Part shown: positions 24,518 to 35,213 of the stretch, piece after piece
Numbering within the stretch: the stretch's first letter is position 1
Layout of the letters: each line of letters starts with the position of its first letter
Assembly: GCF_028502605.1 (NCBI RefSeq)
Contig: NW_026611594.1
Coordinates: 1,505,501 to 1,569,500, forward strand
Direction of reading: 5' to 3'
Source: Trichoderma breve
Lineage: Eukaryota; Ascomycota; Sordariomycetes; Hypocreales; Hypocreaceae
DNA length: 64,000 nucleotides
Made by a program: the position numbers and the translations under genes
The notes under the pieces: generated by a model
Told to the model about the DNA's origin: nothing
What the model saw: the letters and a program-made list of their open reading frames with translations, nothing else
The model's database searches: none

Positions 24518-27142
24518 ATGCAAAGCACTGCTCATACATATGCTCCTCTTGGTTACCACCGTGATTTTCTTCAGCAATTCGCTGCTAAAGAGCGTCAGAG
24601 ACTTGCTAAGCCAACACCACTGACTGTTCAAGAGCATGCTATTCACAGAGAGCAGCTAAGTACTGCTAAATCCCTCCAACCATATTATGCAACCGAGACA
24701 AAAATCAACCTTGCTGGTATATTAAAAAAATGGCAAAAGTATATTACTATGTGAACAATTTTACTTGAGAGATATATGCTTACTTTATTTCATAGATATT
24801 GCGAAATTGTACTAAGCAATAAAAATCCAAGGCAGGCGATAGAGAGTCTTACTCCTGCAATAACAATGGATTTCTTTCTATGGATTTGCGATTGTTATAC
24901 AATTGGATCTTGTGGGACATTGTTCCAGTACTTCCGTCAATTTCAACAATTTTACAGATTATTCAAGGGTCAATATATGGATCGGAATAATAGCGCTGAG
25001 GTCTACAAGGTATTGTCTTTTTTTTCTATATTACAGTCTTAGCAAGTTTTATATTTATATTAACTAACACCGTGCTCTTAGTATTTTGAGAATGTCTTGA
25101 TTCCTCGCTTTAAACTTCGCCGATCTAATATAGACGACAAACCCGTCCTTAATACCGACGCTCTCCGTGTCTTCTTGACTTTCAATATTGCCTATGACAG
25201 TAGAAGCTTCAAGCTTGGCCGGCTTCGCCTCCAGCTAAGTGCCTGTTACCAGCTTCTCTGCTATACTGGAGTGCGGCCAGCTGAGTTAGTGGAAGCTGAG
25301 CGGAAGAAACCAAAGGATGGCTCCTTCGAAAAGCTATTTAATAACAAAATTATCCAACCAACAAATGACGACGAGGATGAGGACGACGATGACTCCCCCT
25401 CGACTGAGGCATCTGATGAACAATACAAAAAGGTCGGCGAACTACTACTGCAAGAGCATATCAGTCGTGATCGTTCTAAGGCTCTCTGCTACGAAGACAT
25501 CCTCTTGATGATAGTTCGCCACCCTGAGACACACCAGGCTTGTGTTGCCATGGCTATCAAGTTTATCCACCATAAAGGAGCTGATAGAAAGCCAAAGCCG
25601 TACGTCTTTGAACCTGCTGCCCCTGACCACTGGAAGTGGTACTAACTGGAGGACATCAGAACTATATTTTTCTTTACTCCCACTAAGAAACTAATCTTTG
25701 ACGCTATTCTAAGCATCGTCGCTTTAGCTCTAGCTGATAGAGCGTTTGCTGCAGCGAGCATAACTAATGCTCTCCGTTTATTTCAGACTAAGCTATGGGC
25801 GAATAGGGAAGGTATGGTGTTTCGATGGAAGCAAGAGATGCGCAAAATCCCAGTATTTCGTCGAACTCGAGACTCTAACCTTTCTCCCAATGAGGCTATG
25901 CTGTACTCCACGCTGTATGGAGAGATGGGCCAGCAGAGCCTTGACTTGGGTTATGAAAAGAGATTGACGCCGAGAAGCGCTCGAAGAGGTGCTGGTAATG
26001 CTGCTAACGGTATGTTACTCTCATCTTATGCTCCTTCTTTCAAGTCATCAGGTACAGTCTACTATAATGGATAAAATTATTGATTACCCCGTTATGCAGG
26101 TGATGCTCCGGATTCTGTCCGTGACCAGATGATGCGTCATGATCCTAAATTTGCAACGTTCTTTAACGCCTACCTTAATCAAATTGCCAATTTTGACCTC
26201 CAGAATGCCTTTTTAGAGGAAGAGAAAGAAGTCCAGCTATTTCGGCTTTTTACACATGTCAGTTTGACACGTGACCCCCGAGCCGTGAGAGACATGGTGC
26301 CTAAAGAGGTCCGGGAGGCAGCGGGACCAGATCCAGAGATTGTGAAGCTAGAGGAGGAGCGTGACACTCTCAAGCAAGGCCGATACCGTATCGAAGGTTG
26401 CGAAGATGAGCAAAGAATACGGCAGCTTACAGCAGATATTCGACTTATGAAAGCCCAGCGCGAGAAAAATATTGTGAAAGCGTACCGCGAGTTTTACTTT
26501 GAAAATCGCCCAACCTGGGACATTGAAGCACAGGCTCGTGGAGACATGGAACCGGAATATGAGGAGCCTGCAATGCAGACTGCGATCGCCGAACGCGCTA
26601 GGTTAGCTGAGATCTTTTGCTGCCAGCCTGATAACTGGACCAACGAGGAGATTCTACAGCGTAGAATTGAAGTTGTGGAGTTGATGGTAGCTTTCTGTAA
26701 CAAGAAAGAACCGAGGAAAGTAATACAGACTCAGCTAAAAGCACAAATCGAGCATTTCGTCAAACAAGAACCGAAGGTTGACATTATGTCTGTGCCTGAA
26801 CCCAACCTCTTCCCACTGCTCATGGAACCAACCCAATGTCCAGACTGCATTGGCGATGAGCGAATGCCTCTTATGGAGCGTACATTCCGATGGTGCCGCC
26901 CTACTGTGAGGAATGATCATTTTGACGACCAGCACTTACCAGAGCGAGAGCGCGCTGAGAAACGAGGGGAGGCGATTATTTGCTACCACCCCAAATGTAA
27001 AGGGATCAAGTTGAAACATTTAGATCATCTAAGGGCCCATACTATGCAAATCCATGGAGTTGCGCTTAGGTCGTTTGATATGGTCAACCGGAGACGACTG
27101 CAAAAAACCAAGCACCGCAAAATGGTTCGTGGAAAAAGATAA
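24518..27142 (+). CDS. DUF3435 tyrosine recombinase, Starship captain type, with C-terminal zinc-finger region
   Basis: Five exons (24518-24738, 24796-25009, 25082-25599, 25660-26009, 26100-27142) sum to exactly 782 codons, 781 residues, with no internal stop. All introns have GT...AG ends. The third (60 nt, donor GTACGT, perfect TACTAAC branch) removes what looks like an in-frame TAA. Tyrosine-recombinase landmarks are present: box-I Arg in TGVRPAELV (about 208), RRGAGNAAN (about 426) and the MRHDP...FNAYLN segment with the candidate nucleophile Tyr (about 457). The C-terminal third is charged and coiled, with Cys/His clusters (CPDC near 681; CYHPKC...H...H near 728) typical of the 'C2H2 finger/FluG' annotations for this family. 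Such enzymes cut and insert Starship elements. Here the gene faces rightward into accessory DNA. An immobile domesticated relative is possible. Confidence 0.85.
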
Positions 27143-27223
27143 AGGGAATAAATCTATGAGGAGCCGCTGCATGATTCAATGTTTTTATTGGGATACCAGT
27201 GACTAAGATAGTATTATATGTAA

Positions 27224-28364
27224 TTAAGCCTTCCTAGATAAAGCACTAAATTCAACAGGACCCAAGTCTTTGGAAGCCTTCTCAAAGCCAGATTGGAAAA
27301 CAGAGTTTTGTGAATACCGAGTGTTGAATCTAGATGCATCCTGTACGAAAAGCATTATAAGACCCGAGTCAATATACTGTCGGAAACTGCCATTACAATG
27401 ACAAGTTGCAAGAAAGCATATACTGTCATATTCTCTATAGAACATTAGATAAATATAATTCATTTGGCCGTTCATACATACCTCCAAAAGTGAAGTAATC
27501 TATCATAGGTATGCAAAAAGGACGCTGCTTCAATAAATTCAAAAATCCAATTGATGGCACATATTATATCGCATATTTGACCGCTTTCCTTGGAATCATA
27601 TGTAGCCAAATATTTTATCATTTTGACCACTTCCGGAATAATGCAAAAAATATAACTCCGAGCGCGCATCTGGCGATGCGGTGTATTGAGAAGGAATGAA
27701 TCGCCCGAGCAGCTAAAAGGTGATGGTGGCAATAGATGTTTTCCACAACCGCATACTTGTGGATTGAATCTAAGTAGTGCTTCCTGTTCATTCTGTAGAA
27801 ATATATATTCTTGTCCAGTTAGGGGTGAATAATTTCGTACAATATTGCGGACTTGTAACGATTGCTGCAGATGAATATCGAAGCTCCTAATATATATTAG
27901 CAAAGTATAGAATAAATACTTGATTAGCTTTCATACTTGATAAGTGATAAATACACAAATTCTCGGTGTTTATCATTGAAGTTTCCATGCGTAGTACACT
28001 CCCAATAGCATCTGTGGCAATACTCAAGCGCTTTTACAACGTTGCCCTGAAATCCATAGAGAGCCGCCCTCAATAAACAAAATTCAGGAAACAGTCCATA
28101 GTTGCGAACGTCACTGTCTATCTCCTTCGATAGATAGTTAACAGACTGTTCACTTATATTTTTGTACGGCATTGTTATGCTTCCAATACACAGCATATGT
28201 CCAATAAGGATATTAGCTGTGTTATGCCATTCGGTAGTATGAAGATCATGTAAAATCCTGGTAATATCTTCGAAACGTATTAATGGAAACCGTTCAAGTA
28301 TTTGCATAAAGGCATTTAAGTAATCTTTTTGGTCCTGTTGAAGAGAATTCATTGTGTGTTCCAT
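27224..28364 (-). CDS. Hypothetical protein, helical, three exons
   Basis: Exons (complement) 27937-28364, 27482-27886 and 27224-27434 give 347 residues. The introns are 50 and 47 nt, with donors GTATGA and GTATGT and acceptors TTAG and ATAG. Every junction keeps frame, which makes the model convincing though no function is recognised. The first 145 residues look all-helical and possibly TPR-like (ILERFPLIRFEDITRIL; ALYGFQGNVVKALEYCHRCYWE). A Cys-rich patch (VCGCGKHLLPPSPFSC) follows near 190. It converges on the recombinase, with 81 bases between stop codons. If the region is a Starship this is the first cargo gene. There is no signal peptide. Confidence 0.65.
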
Positions 28365-28599
28365 TTTGTTTCATGTAAGTTGCTCATTTGCCTGACTTCT
28401 GGCGAGTTTTGCAAAAGATATTATAGTAGAAACTTTATCTTGGGATTAGTAGTTAAATCAGTAACTAAGTGAGAACTTAGTATTGTTTAAATAGATTATA
28501 GACTTGCAAGGGGGCAGAGGTAATGGTTTGCTTACTCTCAACTACAAGGTTTGGGAGGTTGAGGTAACTGGGTATTACTCCTTCGGTTGTCCTAAAAAA

Positions 28600-28637
28600 G
28601 GGGGGGAGGGGGAGGGGGAGGGGGAGGGGGAGGGGGG
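28600..28637 (+). repeat. G-rich hexamer tract, quadruplex-prone
   Basis: Six runs of five or more G separated by single A residues within 38 bases. A 15-base C run follows at 28692-28706. Both fit G-quadruplex or triplex-forming DNA just upstream of the 9-bp minisatellite and the membrane-protein gene. Confidence 0.7.
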
Positions 28638-28713
28638 TGCAATAACAATTGCGAGTTATTCTATCAGTCACATTTCATAAGAAACCTAACGCCCCCCCCC
28701 CCCCCCAACTTGC

Positions 28714-28803
28714 ATTGCCGATGTTGCCGATGTTGCCGATGTTGCCAATGTTGCCAATGTTGCCAATGTTGCCAATGTTGCCAATGTTGCCAATGTTACC
28801 AAT
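28714..28803 (+). repeat. 9-bp minisatellite with CCAAT boxes, upstream of the seven-helix protein gene
   Basis: Ten tandem 9-mers: ATTGCCGAT, two GTTGCCGAT, six GTTGCCAAT and one GTTACCAAT. Seven units contain CCAAT on the strand of the gene that starts 117 bases downstream. The same unit recurs at 36940-37038 in front of another gene, in the same orientation relative to that gene. CCAAT is the core site of the fungal HAP/CBC complex; a regulatory role here is inference. Confidence 0.8.
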
Positions 28804-28919
28804 CTATATAATCTTTACTCTTCCTATATTAGAACAGATCAAAATACTTATATATATATATATTAGATTTCAAGATTTTTATTCTGGTTTTTCAAATCGC
28901 CTGTGAGGGATCTTAAATC

Positions 28920-29717
28920 ATGACATCAGTCACGCCTATTCAAGTTATAGAGATTTCCATCTCATTTGGGCTGTCGATACCTGTCGTAACAATTCTCTGT
29001 TGGGCTATATCAAGGCTGATACACCGTGGTCCGCTTTGTTGCGCTGTGATAAGTTTTATTCTCTTCTCGTTATCTGGATTGGTATTTGCTGTTTTATTTA
29101 TCTGCGCAAGCCACGGGAAAACACTTGGCGAAAACTCCTATATATTCTTAATGGCTTGGAAAGGTATGACTTCGCTTCTTATTTGTAGCATGGAGGTAAG
29201 TCAACCTATGATTATTCCAGGAATAAATACTTATAACATACAGATCATAACAATTGTCTATCCTATGAACGAAGCCATTTGGAAATTGTGGGTTTATCAC
29301 AGGGATACAAAGATGATTGTTTCTTTTATCTTTATAATAATGTTACACGGTATATGTATTGCCGTTGGAATTTGGTGTTTTATCCTACGGAAATCTGAAT
29401 CCTTGTGGGGTACTCACGTATTGACACATTTATGCCTCACAATTCTCCATTGGACACTGGTGTACCAAAGAGGTTATCGACAAGATGTTGAGAGCTGGTT
29501 GTTGCTTATTGCTGCACTTATCTCTTCCTTTGCATTTATGTTGGCTTCTCTGCTACTCTTAGGGTACTGGCTTGGTTGGTATTTTCAGTTATTCGGATAC
29601 CAATGTGGAGTCTGCTTGGTATTGCTAGCAGCAAGAAGCGTCCAAATCTTTTACAATGCGCGAAGACAAAATAATGTATCTCAGCCAACGACTTTGCTAG
29701 AGCATAGAGGCAACTAG
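28920..29717 (+). CDS. Seven-helix integral membrane protein, unknown function
   Basis: Two exons, 28920-29195 and 29244-29717, give 249 residues. The 48-nt intron (GTAAGTC donor, TTATAAC branch, ACAG acceptor) is a multiple of three with no stop, so the unspliced frame is also open. I favour splicing because the signals are strong and the inserted residues sit between helices. Hydrophobic segments fall at roughly residues 8-30, 37-60, 72-92, 112-140, 150-165, 182-210 and 213-232. The tail is hydrophilic (NARRQNNVSQPTTLLEHRGN). There is no signal peptide and no recognised family signature, so it could be an orphan receptor or a transporter-like protein. A CCAAT minisatellite ends 117 bases upstream. 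Confidence 0.7.
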   Translation: MTSVTPIQVIEISISFGLSIPVVTILCWAISRLIHRGPLCCAVISFILFSLSGLVFAVLFICASHGKTLGENSYIFLMAWKGMTSLLICSMEVSQPMIIPGINTYNIQIITIVYPMNEAIWKLWVYHRDTKMIVSFIFIIMLHGICIAVGIWCFILRKSESLWGTHVLTHLCLTILHWTLVYQRGYRQDVESWLLLIAALISSFAFMLASLLLLGYWLGWYFQLFGYQCGVCLVLLAARSVQIFYNARRQNNVSQPTTLLEHRGN

Positions 29718-30153
29718 ACACCTAAGCTCTAGAATACAACTCTCTGTCCTCTTAGTCTGGGACAAAAATTTATACTTCATAAAGAAAACCCAAGATATAC
29801 TTCAAAGAAAATACACTATTGGCTCTCTTTTTATTCCTTGTTTTCTTTCTGTGAATATATATATTGAATATTAATGAAAACATTATCTTATGCAACCCAA
29901 ATCGTATGGTTTCTTTGGAGAGTAGCTTCATATTAAAGCAGGGGTGTTACAGAATCAATAGCGTCCATCGGCGGATTACATTCCTACTGGTTAGTGTACA
30001 AAAATTCTCATCGGGAGGTGCTTACATACAGCCACCCCTTTCCTAACTCTGTCTCAGCAGGTCATTGCCAAGTCGGCTAACCGGAGGCGGGGCTGTTTAT
30101 CCTTGATCTCAGGCGGTAATTATCCCTTTTCGAATACATTATCAATGACTTAT
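29718..30153. other. Intergenic, no gene seen
   Basis: AT-rich spacer with no protein-like frame and no recognised RNA, ending at the small TG...CA insertion. Confidence 0.4.
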
Positions 30154-30284
30154 TGTTACGTTCCGTTATACCGTAGCGCCAACAGGGCAAAAGATTAGGC
30201 CAATAATCGCAATTGTAGCAATTACTGTAACGGAACCAGCTATTTATAAAGGATCTAGCTGTTACGGCGGACCAGATCGTAACA
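30154..30284. mobile_element. 131-bp solo-LTR-like insertion with 5-bp target duplication
   Basis: Begins TGTTACG and ends CGTAACA, a perfect 7-bp terminal inverted repeat with TG/CA ends. It is flanked on both sides by CTTAT (30149-30153 and 30285-30289). TG...CA termini plus a 5-bp duplication are the hallmarks of an LTR, so this is most likely a solo LTR of a small (TRIM/SMART-like) element. It is not RIP-degraded, so it is either too short for RIP or recent. A short-TIR MITE is the alternative. Confidence 0.75.
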
Positions 30285-30507
30285 CTTATCAGTTTTTTTT
30301 TTCCAGGAGCAATATACATAAATTCAGCTACCAAATACTAACTTCGCTCATTTTTTTTGGAACAACTACTACGGTTCTAAACTGCTTTTTTTTATTACAG
30401 TTGCAAAAGAAAGCATTGACTATAACTATATTGACATAAGTGCTTTTTTTTAAAAGTAGTATACCTCTCTGTGTGTACGTCGCATACATTAAACTAACAG
30501 CAGCCAG

Positions 30508-30831
30508 ATGACTTCAAACGGCCACATAATCACCGACATTATAAATGACTATAAAGAACGGAGACGGGCGCAAGAATCACTAATTGATGAAGGAATTTCA
30601 ATGGATGAAGAGAGACCACAATCGGAGCTACCACCCAATGAAGAAGTGGTCGTTGTTGCGGACGAAGCATCAGTGGCAGAGCAAACGTTGCATACAAGCT
30701 CACCGAGGTACAAGATTAGAGAAGGGGCATGTTCAAGCCGATTGAGACCTAAATGTTGGCGCAAATCCAGCCCTTCTTTGGCAAAAACCATGAAAAGTTT
30801 TCTTCCTAGCCAGAAGGAGACATTAGATTGA
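30508..30831 (+). CDS. Small acidic hypothetical protein
   Basis: Single open frame of 107 residues from ATG 30508. The first 70 residues are acidic and polar (DEGISMDEERPQSELPPNEE, then a valine-rich patch); the C-terminus is basic and Ser/Lys-rich. A donor-like GTACAAG at 30708 could splice it to the frame beginning near 31001, making it the first exon of the next gene. I could not decide. No homology recognised. Confidence 0.35.
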   Translation: MTSNGHIITDIINDYKERRRAQESLIDEGISMDEERPQSELPPNEEVVVVADEASVAEQTLHTSSPRYKIREGACSSRLRPKCWRKSSPSLAKTMKSFLPSQKETLD

Positions 30832-31087
30832 ATACTTAACGGGAAAACTACTTTACATATGTGCTCGTATATTGATTCAATCAATTTTAATATTTCAATT
30901 TTCAATCCTCCACCTCTTTGATGTTACGCGCTTTGAAAGCTCTGTTAACATATGACTCCACATCTAGCAGTCATCAAAGCTTGGATAATCCCACCGTCAG
31001 GTGACCGGCGTGTGGGGACGATGGTGCGGGGTGCCATCTGAGGTAAAAAATATCACAGATACTCAACGTTGGGAATCTCTACGCAAT

Positions 31088-31718
31088 ATGTCTACTCCTA
31101 CGTATACACTCTTTTCCATCGACCCTTCTTACAATAAGCTGAGGGCAGACGCTGAATCAGAAATAATTATTTCTCCAATCAAAAAATCCTTGATTCCCAA
31201 AGTACTTGCTGTAGGAGAGTCCATTGAAACAGCTATACTTGACGAGAATGCTGTGGAAGCCTTACACAACTTCGGCATGCCAGCAGCATGTCAGAAGTAT
31301 GCGGACGCTGTTATCAACGGCTTAGTAAGAAACTAAAGAACACTGATAGCTTTTTAGTTACATATTAATTTTTATCTAGCAAGAATCTTTGAATAGTTAT
31401 TTTGCAAGCCAGCAATTAGAAGCAGATGTGAAGTTTCCTGCGCATCAAGCTTCGGCCCAGTTGAATCAAAATAATACATTCCTGGTACTTGAAGAGCGAG
31501 TAAATCTGCTGTTGCCTTTATTCTCTCAGAAATGGGTCATTATTGTTGAACAAATAGACCCAACACACAAACAGCTGCTGCAATATCAACTCGATTGGGA
31601 GCCAAATAAACTACTGTATCTTCATGACATAGGTATTTCAGTGCCGGGAGGAAATATTCGGTTCATAGTGCTTGACTACTCAGGTAGCCAGAAATCTTCC
31701 GATGCAAAAACAATTTGA
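31088..31718 (+). CDS. Hypothetical protein, 191 residues
   Basis: Exons 31088-31324 and 31380-31718 with a 55-nt intron (GTAAGA donor, CTAG acceptor) join in phase at residue 79. The protein starts MSTPTYTLF. It has a helical middle (AVEALHNFGMPAACQKYADAV) and a beta-rich C-terminal half (KWVIIVEQIDP; NKLLYLHDIGISVPGG). No signal peptide, membrane helix or known motif is visible. Its 3' end overlaps the 3' exon proposed for the opposite-strand gene by 39 bases. It could include upstream exons. Confidence 0.55.
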
Positions 31719-32544
31719 CGAGTCCCTGGTATATCCAAGAGATGATATATTGTCGCAAGGCTGCGGAGTATGTGTTAGTTTATGTATAAATATTTCGGAA
31801 TCAATACCTACTTGACTTTCCCCTTAATATTAGCACTTACTATGTTTGAAGTAGATATAACTTTTGAGTCCCAAATCTCCGGCGGTGGTGATACTTTCTC
31901 TATGATTTCTCGCGAAATATATTCTTTCCCACCTCTGTAATTCAGGCATAAGAACAATGATAACATTCCGGGAACTTCTTTATGTAAGCAGTAGCTACTC
32001 GCAATAGTAGGTATGGGGATGTACCAATAAACGGAAGCTCGTAAACACGAGAATATAAGGGATCGCAATCCAGTGACTTCAGGAGCTGAGTACCATCTCG
32101 GACTCTACCTAAATATCGCTGAATGAGTTTATCGTCTAATTTACCCGCCGATCCAGTCTTCCGAAAGCAGCGTCTTATTCCACTATATACAACCTGTTTT
32201 AGCTCATTGTGCTCGCTCGTATGGAGTCTGGGTGCTGATTCAATAGCAACTGTACCAGTTGCTATAATAATAATCATAAAGAAGCGAGTGTCATTTTCCA
32301 ACCCACTATCCACTAATCTCTCTAAATGTCGTTCATATTCCATGAAGATGTCGTTCCAGCTCATTGTACGTGATATATGAGTATTTATAAGCCGCTCACG
32401 TATAGCGTAAATTTCGTTGCGTGTCTTAGGCCAATCTTCGTTTTGAGGTAATTTACCGAGCAATAAGTTTATCTTTTGCCTTCCGACGCTAGTCGGCGAT
32501 GTCTCGATCTGTTGCGAATCAGATGCCATTCTTTTGGTTTGCAT
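31680..32544 (-). CDS. Hypothetical protein, three exons (first junction uncertain)
   Basis: A long first exon from ATG 32544 reads about 165-200 residues (MQTKRMASDSQQ..., with helical NEIYAIRERLINTHISRTMSW). A middle exon ends at 31841 before a perfect GTAAGT donor. The last exon, 31680-31760, follows an ACTAAC branch and GCAG acceptor (80-nt intron). Between the first and middle exons the frame changes somewhere in 31930-32095. No single donor/acceptor pair is compelling, so this is either a weak-site intron or a frameshift. No known domain. It is convergent with the 31088 gene. Confidence 0.5.
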
Positions 32545-33153
32545 CTGCAGAAATAATTTAGTTCGATGGGATTAATATATCGAGATTTAGGCGCAAATAC
32601 TTGATGCGACGTGGCAACTGATGGATACTACGGTATCCAGCCAGAGTTAGTGCCAGTGTTAGGCTTTTATTCCACAGAGATCAGGTTATCGGGCCTGGGT
32701 ACAGCTTGTTGGGCTGTTGGGCTGGTTTGCTTTTAAGCACGAGTTGAGGCATACTCGTAAAGTAAAAATTTGTGGCTTACGTCGGAGAAACCCTGGCTAT
32801 TTTGAGGCGCATTGGAACATGATTGGTAGCGAGCAAAATGAGGCCACCCCGCAGCTCGCTGCATCACTGCAAAAGAATTCTCGAAGTTAGGCTGCGCATG
32901 CATTCTGAATGTAATGCTATTCTTATTATCAGGAGCAAATTGTGGGCGCGAACCACAAGAAGACACGCGATAACATAATTGGTAAGCATTTTTACATGCG
33001 GCTGATGAAATTTTTGTTGGTCATATGGTCTCGCTGCCTCCTTTTGGTTTTGTCTATAAAACGCAGTACTAAATAGCACAGGGCAATCCTGCCTAACCAC
33101 TCATCACACAATATAAAAAATAGACATATTTAAATAAAAGGAGAGGCGCTACT
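32545..33153. other. Intergenic, no gene seen
   Basis: About 600 bases holding two outward promoters. Short open stretches on both strands look like chance. GGGCTGTTG is repeated near 32710. Confidence 0.4.
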
Positions 33154-33479
33154 ATGGACTTGGTAAGAGCAACGGGATAATGGTGAAATAAGGATGCTAA
33201 GATTCATACTTTAAGGCACAGCTCTCTACAAGTCTGCAAGTCTCTAAGGATGCCTTTCAAGAAGTTCAAAGGGGCTCGCTACTATACATCGCGGCGGATC
33301 TCAACAAAGAACAAAAGATTCACTTTTACAACTGCAAACTGGTTGAGTTTTTCTCAAATGTTGGACCCGATCAACCTATTTGGTCTCACAGCGGCAATTT
33401 CACGCAAATAGTTCCTAAGGGAATAAGTATCCGAATTGCCTGGGGGCAATTCTTACTGGATGATGACTTGGTAGAATAG
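33154..33479 (+). CDS. Cryptic small protein, 88 residues, nine-base first exon
   Basis: Found by pairing splice sites. Exon 1 is 33154-33162 (ATG GAC TTG), followed by a GTAAGA donor. A 59-nt intron contains TGCTAAG and ends CACAG at 33221. Exon 2 is 33222-33479 and ends in TAG. The joined frame reads as a compact alpha/beta protein (LLYIAADLNKEQ, then VPKGISIRIAWGQ, then acidic LLDDDLVE). Unspliced frames across the same DNA look random. There is no signal peptide, so it is probably cytosolic. No family recognised. It ends six bases before the stop codon of the opposite-strand gene. Confidence 0.55.
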
Positions 33480-33484
33480 CTTTG

Positions 33485-34545
33485 TTATTGGGCTATATAC
33501 TCGAAGGCTTCTACAAGATATAGATCCTGCAATTGGCATGCCCAGCTGCTTGCTAGACATAGATAAAGCACTCCATCATTTGTGTTCTTCCGATTCAATT
33601 TCAGTGAAATACACTTCGTTCTGGTCCCATCAAACACAAAACTCTCCCACGTGCCAAGCCTACTGGCTTTCAACGCACACCAAATCGTTGGCGAGAAAAT
33701 CGACTCTGCCTCGCTTATCTGGGCCTGAGTGAAAAATATTTCAGTCTCACTGTTTGAGTTCTCACTGTTTGAGCTCCGCCAATTTGTGTTCGCAGTCTTC
33801 CGAAATTCCGCTGGAAATAACTTCTCCGCCAGTTGGTGAGCATTGCCAACGTCCAATTGGAGCGTTATGTCATCTCGATATCCAGAGGGTAAACAAGTTA
33901 GAGCACACCTTGTCACCTTGTGCATGTTACATATAGCCACCTCTTCCTGCCTTTTTGAAGATGCCTGGACATAGCGGAATAGTGTGTTACCAAGGGTACT
34001 TTGCAAGCCAGCAATCTCAGCGAATCTATATGTTAGATGCATTTTGTTGGCGACCGATGGTTCTATTTCTGGATATTTAGCTTGTGCAAGACATTTGGGG
34101 GGAGAAGCTAACTTTGGAATATCAATGCAAACCACTTCTTAAAATCTAATATTTCATCTACCCCCTTGGTTGCGGCAGCGGATTTTATGTTCCTCTGGAT
34201 ATTAAAATCCAGTGCTATGGGCGGCATGCTTTTAAATTGGTTGATAAATGTTTCAGCTAACGATGCATTGCAGCTCCGTGGTGAAACAATAAAGATGAAG
34301 ATGAGGAAAAAATGAGGGACTTCTTGAAGGACGCTTGCATAATTGTTATGTGCCTTTCGTTGCCTGCAACGATTCCATCTGCTGTCTGTTTCCTTACTTG
34401 CCTTCTCTCGCTTCTTTCCCCAGCGATACTCAAAGGTATGGAATGCAACGGCAAGATGGTCTGGCAACCTTGCCCAAAGATCAAGTGGTATTTTCTTGCC
34501 CCGGGTAATCGAATCGTAAAGTTCCTTGCATCTGAGTATACTCAT
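33485..34545 (-). pseudogene. Hypothetical gene with a frame change near 34120
   Basis: Two protein-like frames abut. The first runs from ATG 34545 (MSILRCKELYDSITRGKK..., basic RWGKKREKASKE) and stops at 34108. The second is open from 34135 to the stop at 33485 and reads well throughout (LQLDVGNAHQLAEKLFPAEF; WRSSNSENSNSETEIFFTQ). Their offset needs a net shift of two. I tried donor/acceptor pairs and found none convincing, so it is either a one-base frameshift or an intron with weak sites. Three degenerate 9-mers of the CCAAT-minisatellite type sit within 60 bases upstream of the start. No function recognised. Confidence 0.5.
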
Positions 34546-35213
34546 TTTGGTAAATGTATCACAATAAGAAAAATGGCAACTTTGGCAATATCGGCGACGC
34601 TAGCAACGTTTATATTCTAGGTTATGGATAGAAAACCGCACGAGAGGATTCAATACAACTTCCTAGTGTCGATTAAACAGCGTACTGCCCCCTGCAGGTA
34701 TGGATCCAACTCCTACTACCTAACAAAGTTGGCGTTTACCCTACTGAACCTCGCTATCAAGGGTACATTCCGTATGGACTCGAGAGAAAAGAATACACAT
34801 TATTGAGCATGAGATTTTACCAAAAATGCCTCACACCCAGTTTCTGCCCTTGTGCTTGGACTCAAGTGGAGCCATCATAGGCTGAATGCCAGGAAGAAGG
34901 CAGAAGGTCAGCCAGCAAACCCAAGCCACTTGGCAAATGGTCATTGGACCTCTCTTGCATTTCGCCAGGGTAGGATTGCAGAAATATACGATGATACACA
35001 CAGTCCGCTATGCAACGCCACTAATTCCATTAACTCAAACGAAATGTACGTAGATTCCGTATGTCCGTCTTGATGTTATTTAAAAGATGCAGTCAGCGGA
35101 TAGATAATAGATTCCAAGAGATTTCGATTACTTCTGTTATTATAATCGTCTACTATGCCACTGACTACTGGAAATCTTCATTACGAAATAATTTTCTAAA
35201 TCAGACGTTCCTA
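34546..35213 (+). other. Coding traces in shifting frames, probable gene relic
   Basis: Plus-strand stretches such as VWIQLLLPNKVGVYPTEPRY (about 34698-34757) and GHWTSLAFRQGRIAEIYDD (about 34940-34997) look protein-like but lie in different frames, with stops between and no clean splice sites. I read it as a decayed or unresolved gene. Confidence 0.3.

Noticed and set aside
25643..25645. Premature TAA making the recombinase a pseudogene
   Set aside because: The TAA lies in a TACTAAC branch site of a canonical 60-nt intron, and the spliced frame is continuous.
28649..28906. Open frame reading repeated Met-Leu-Pro
   Set aside because: It is just the 9-bp minisatellite read in one frame. It begins in a C-run and has no protein-like sequence outside the repeat.
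32733..33100. Overlapping minus-strand frames of about 77 residues
   Set aside because: Low protein-likeness, mutually overlapping, and no splice or start context.
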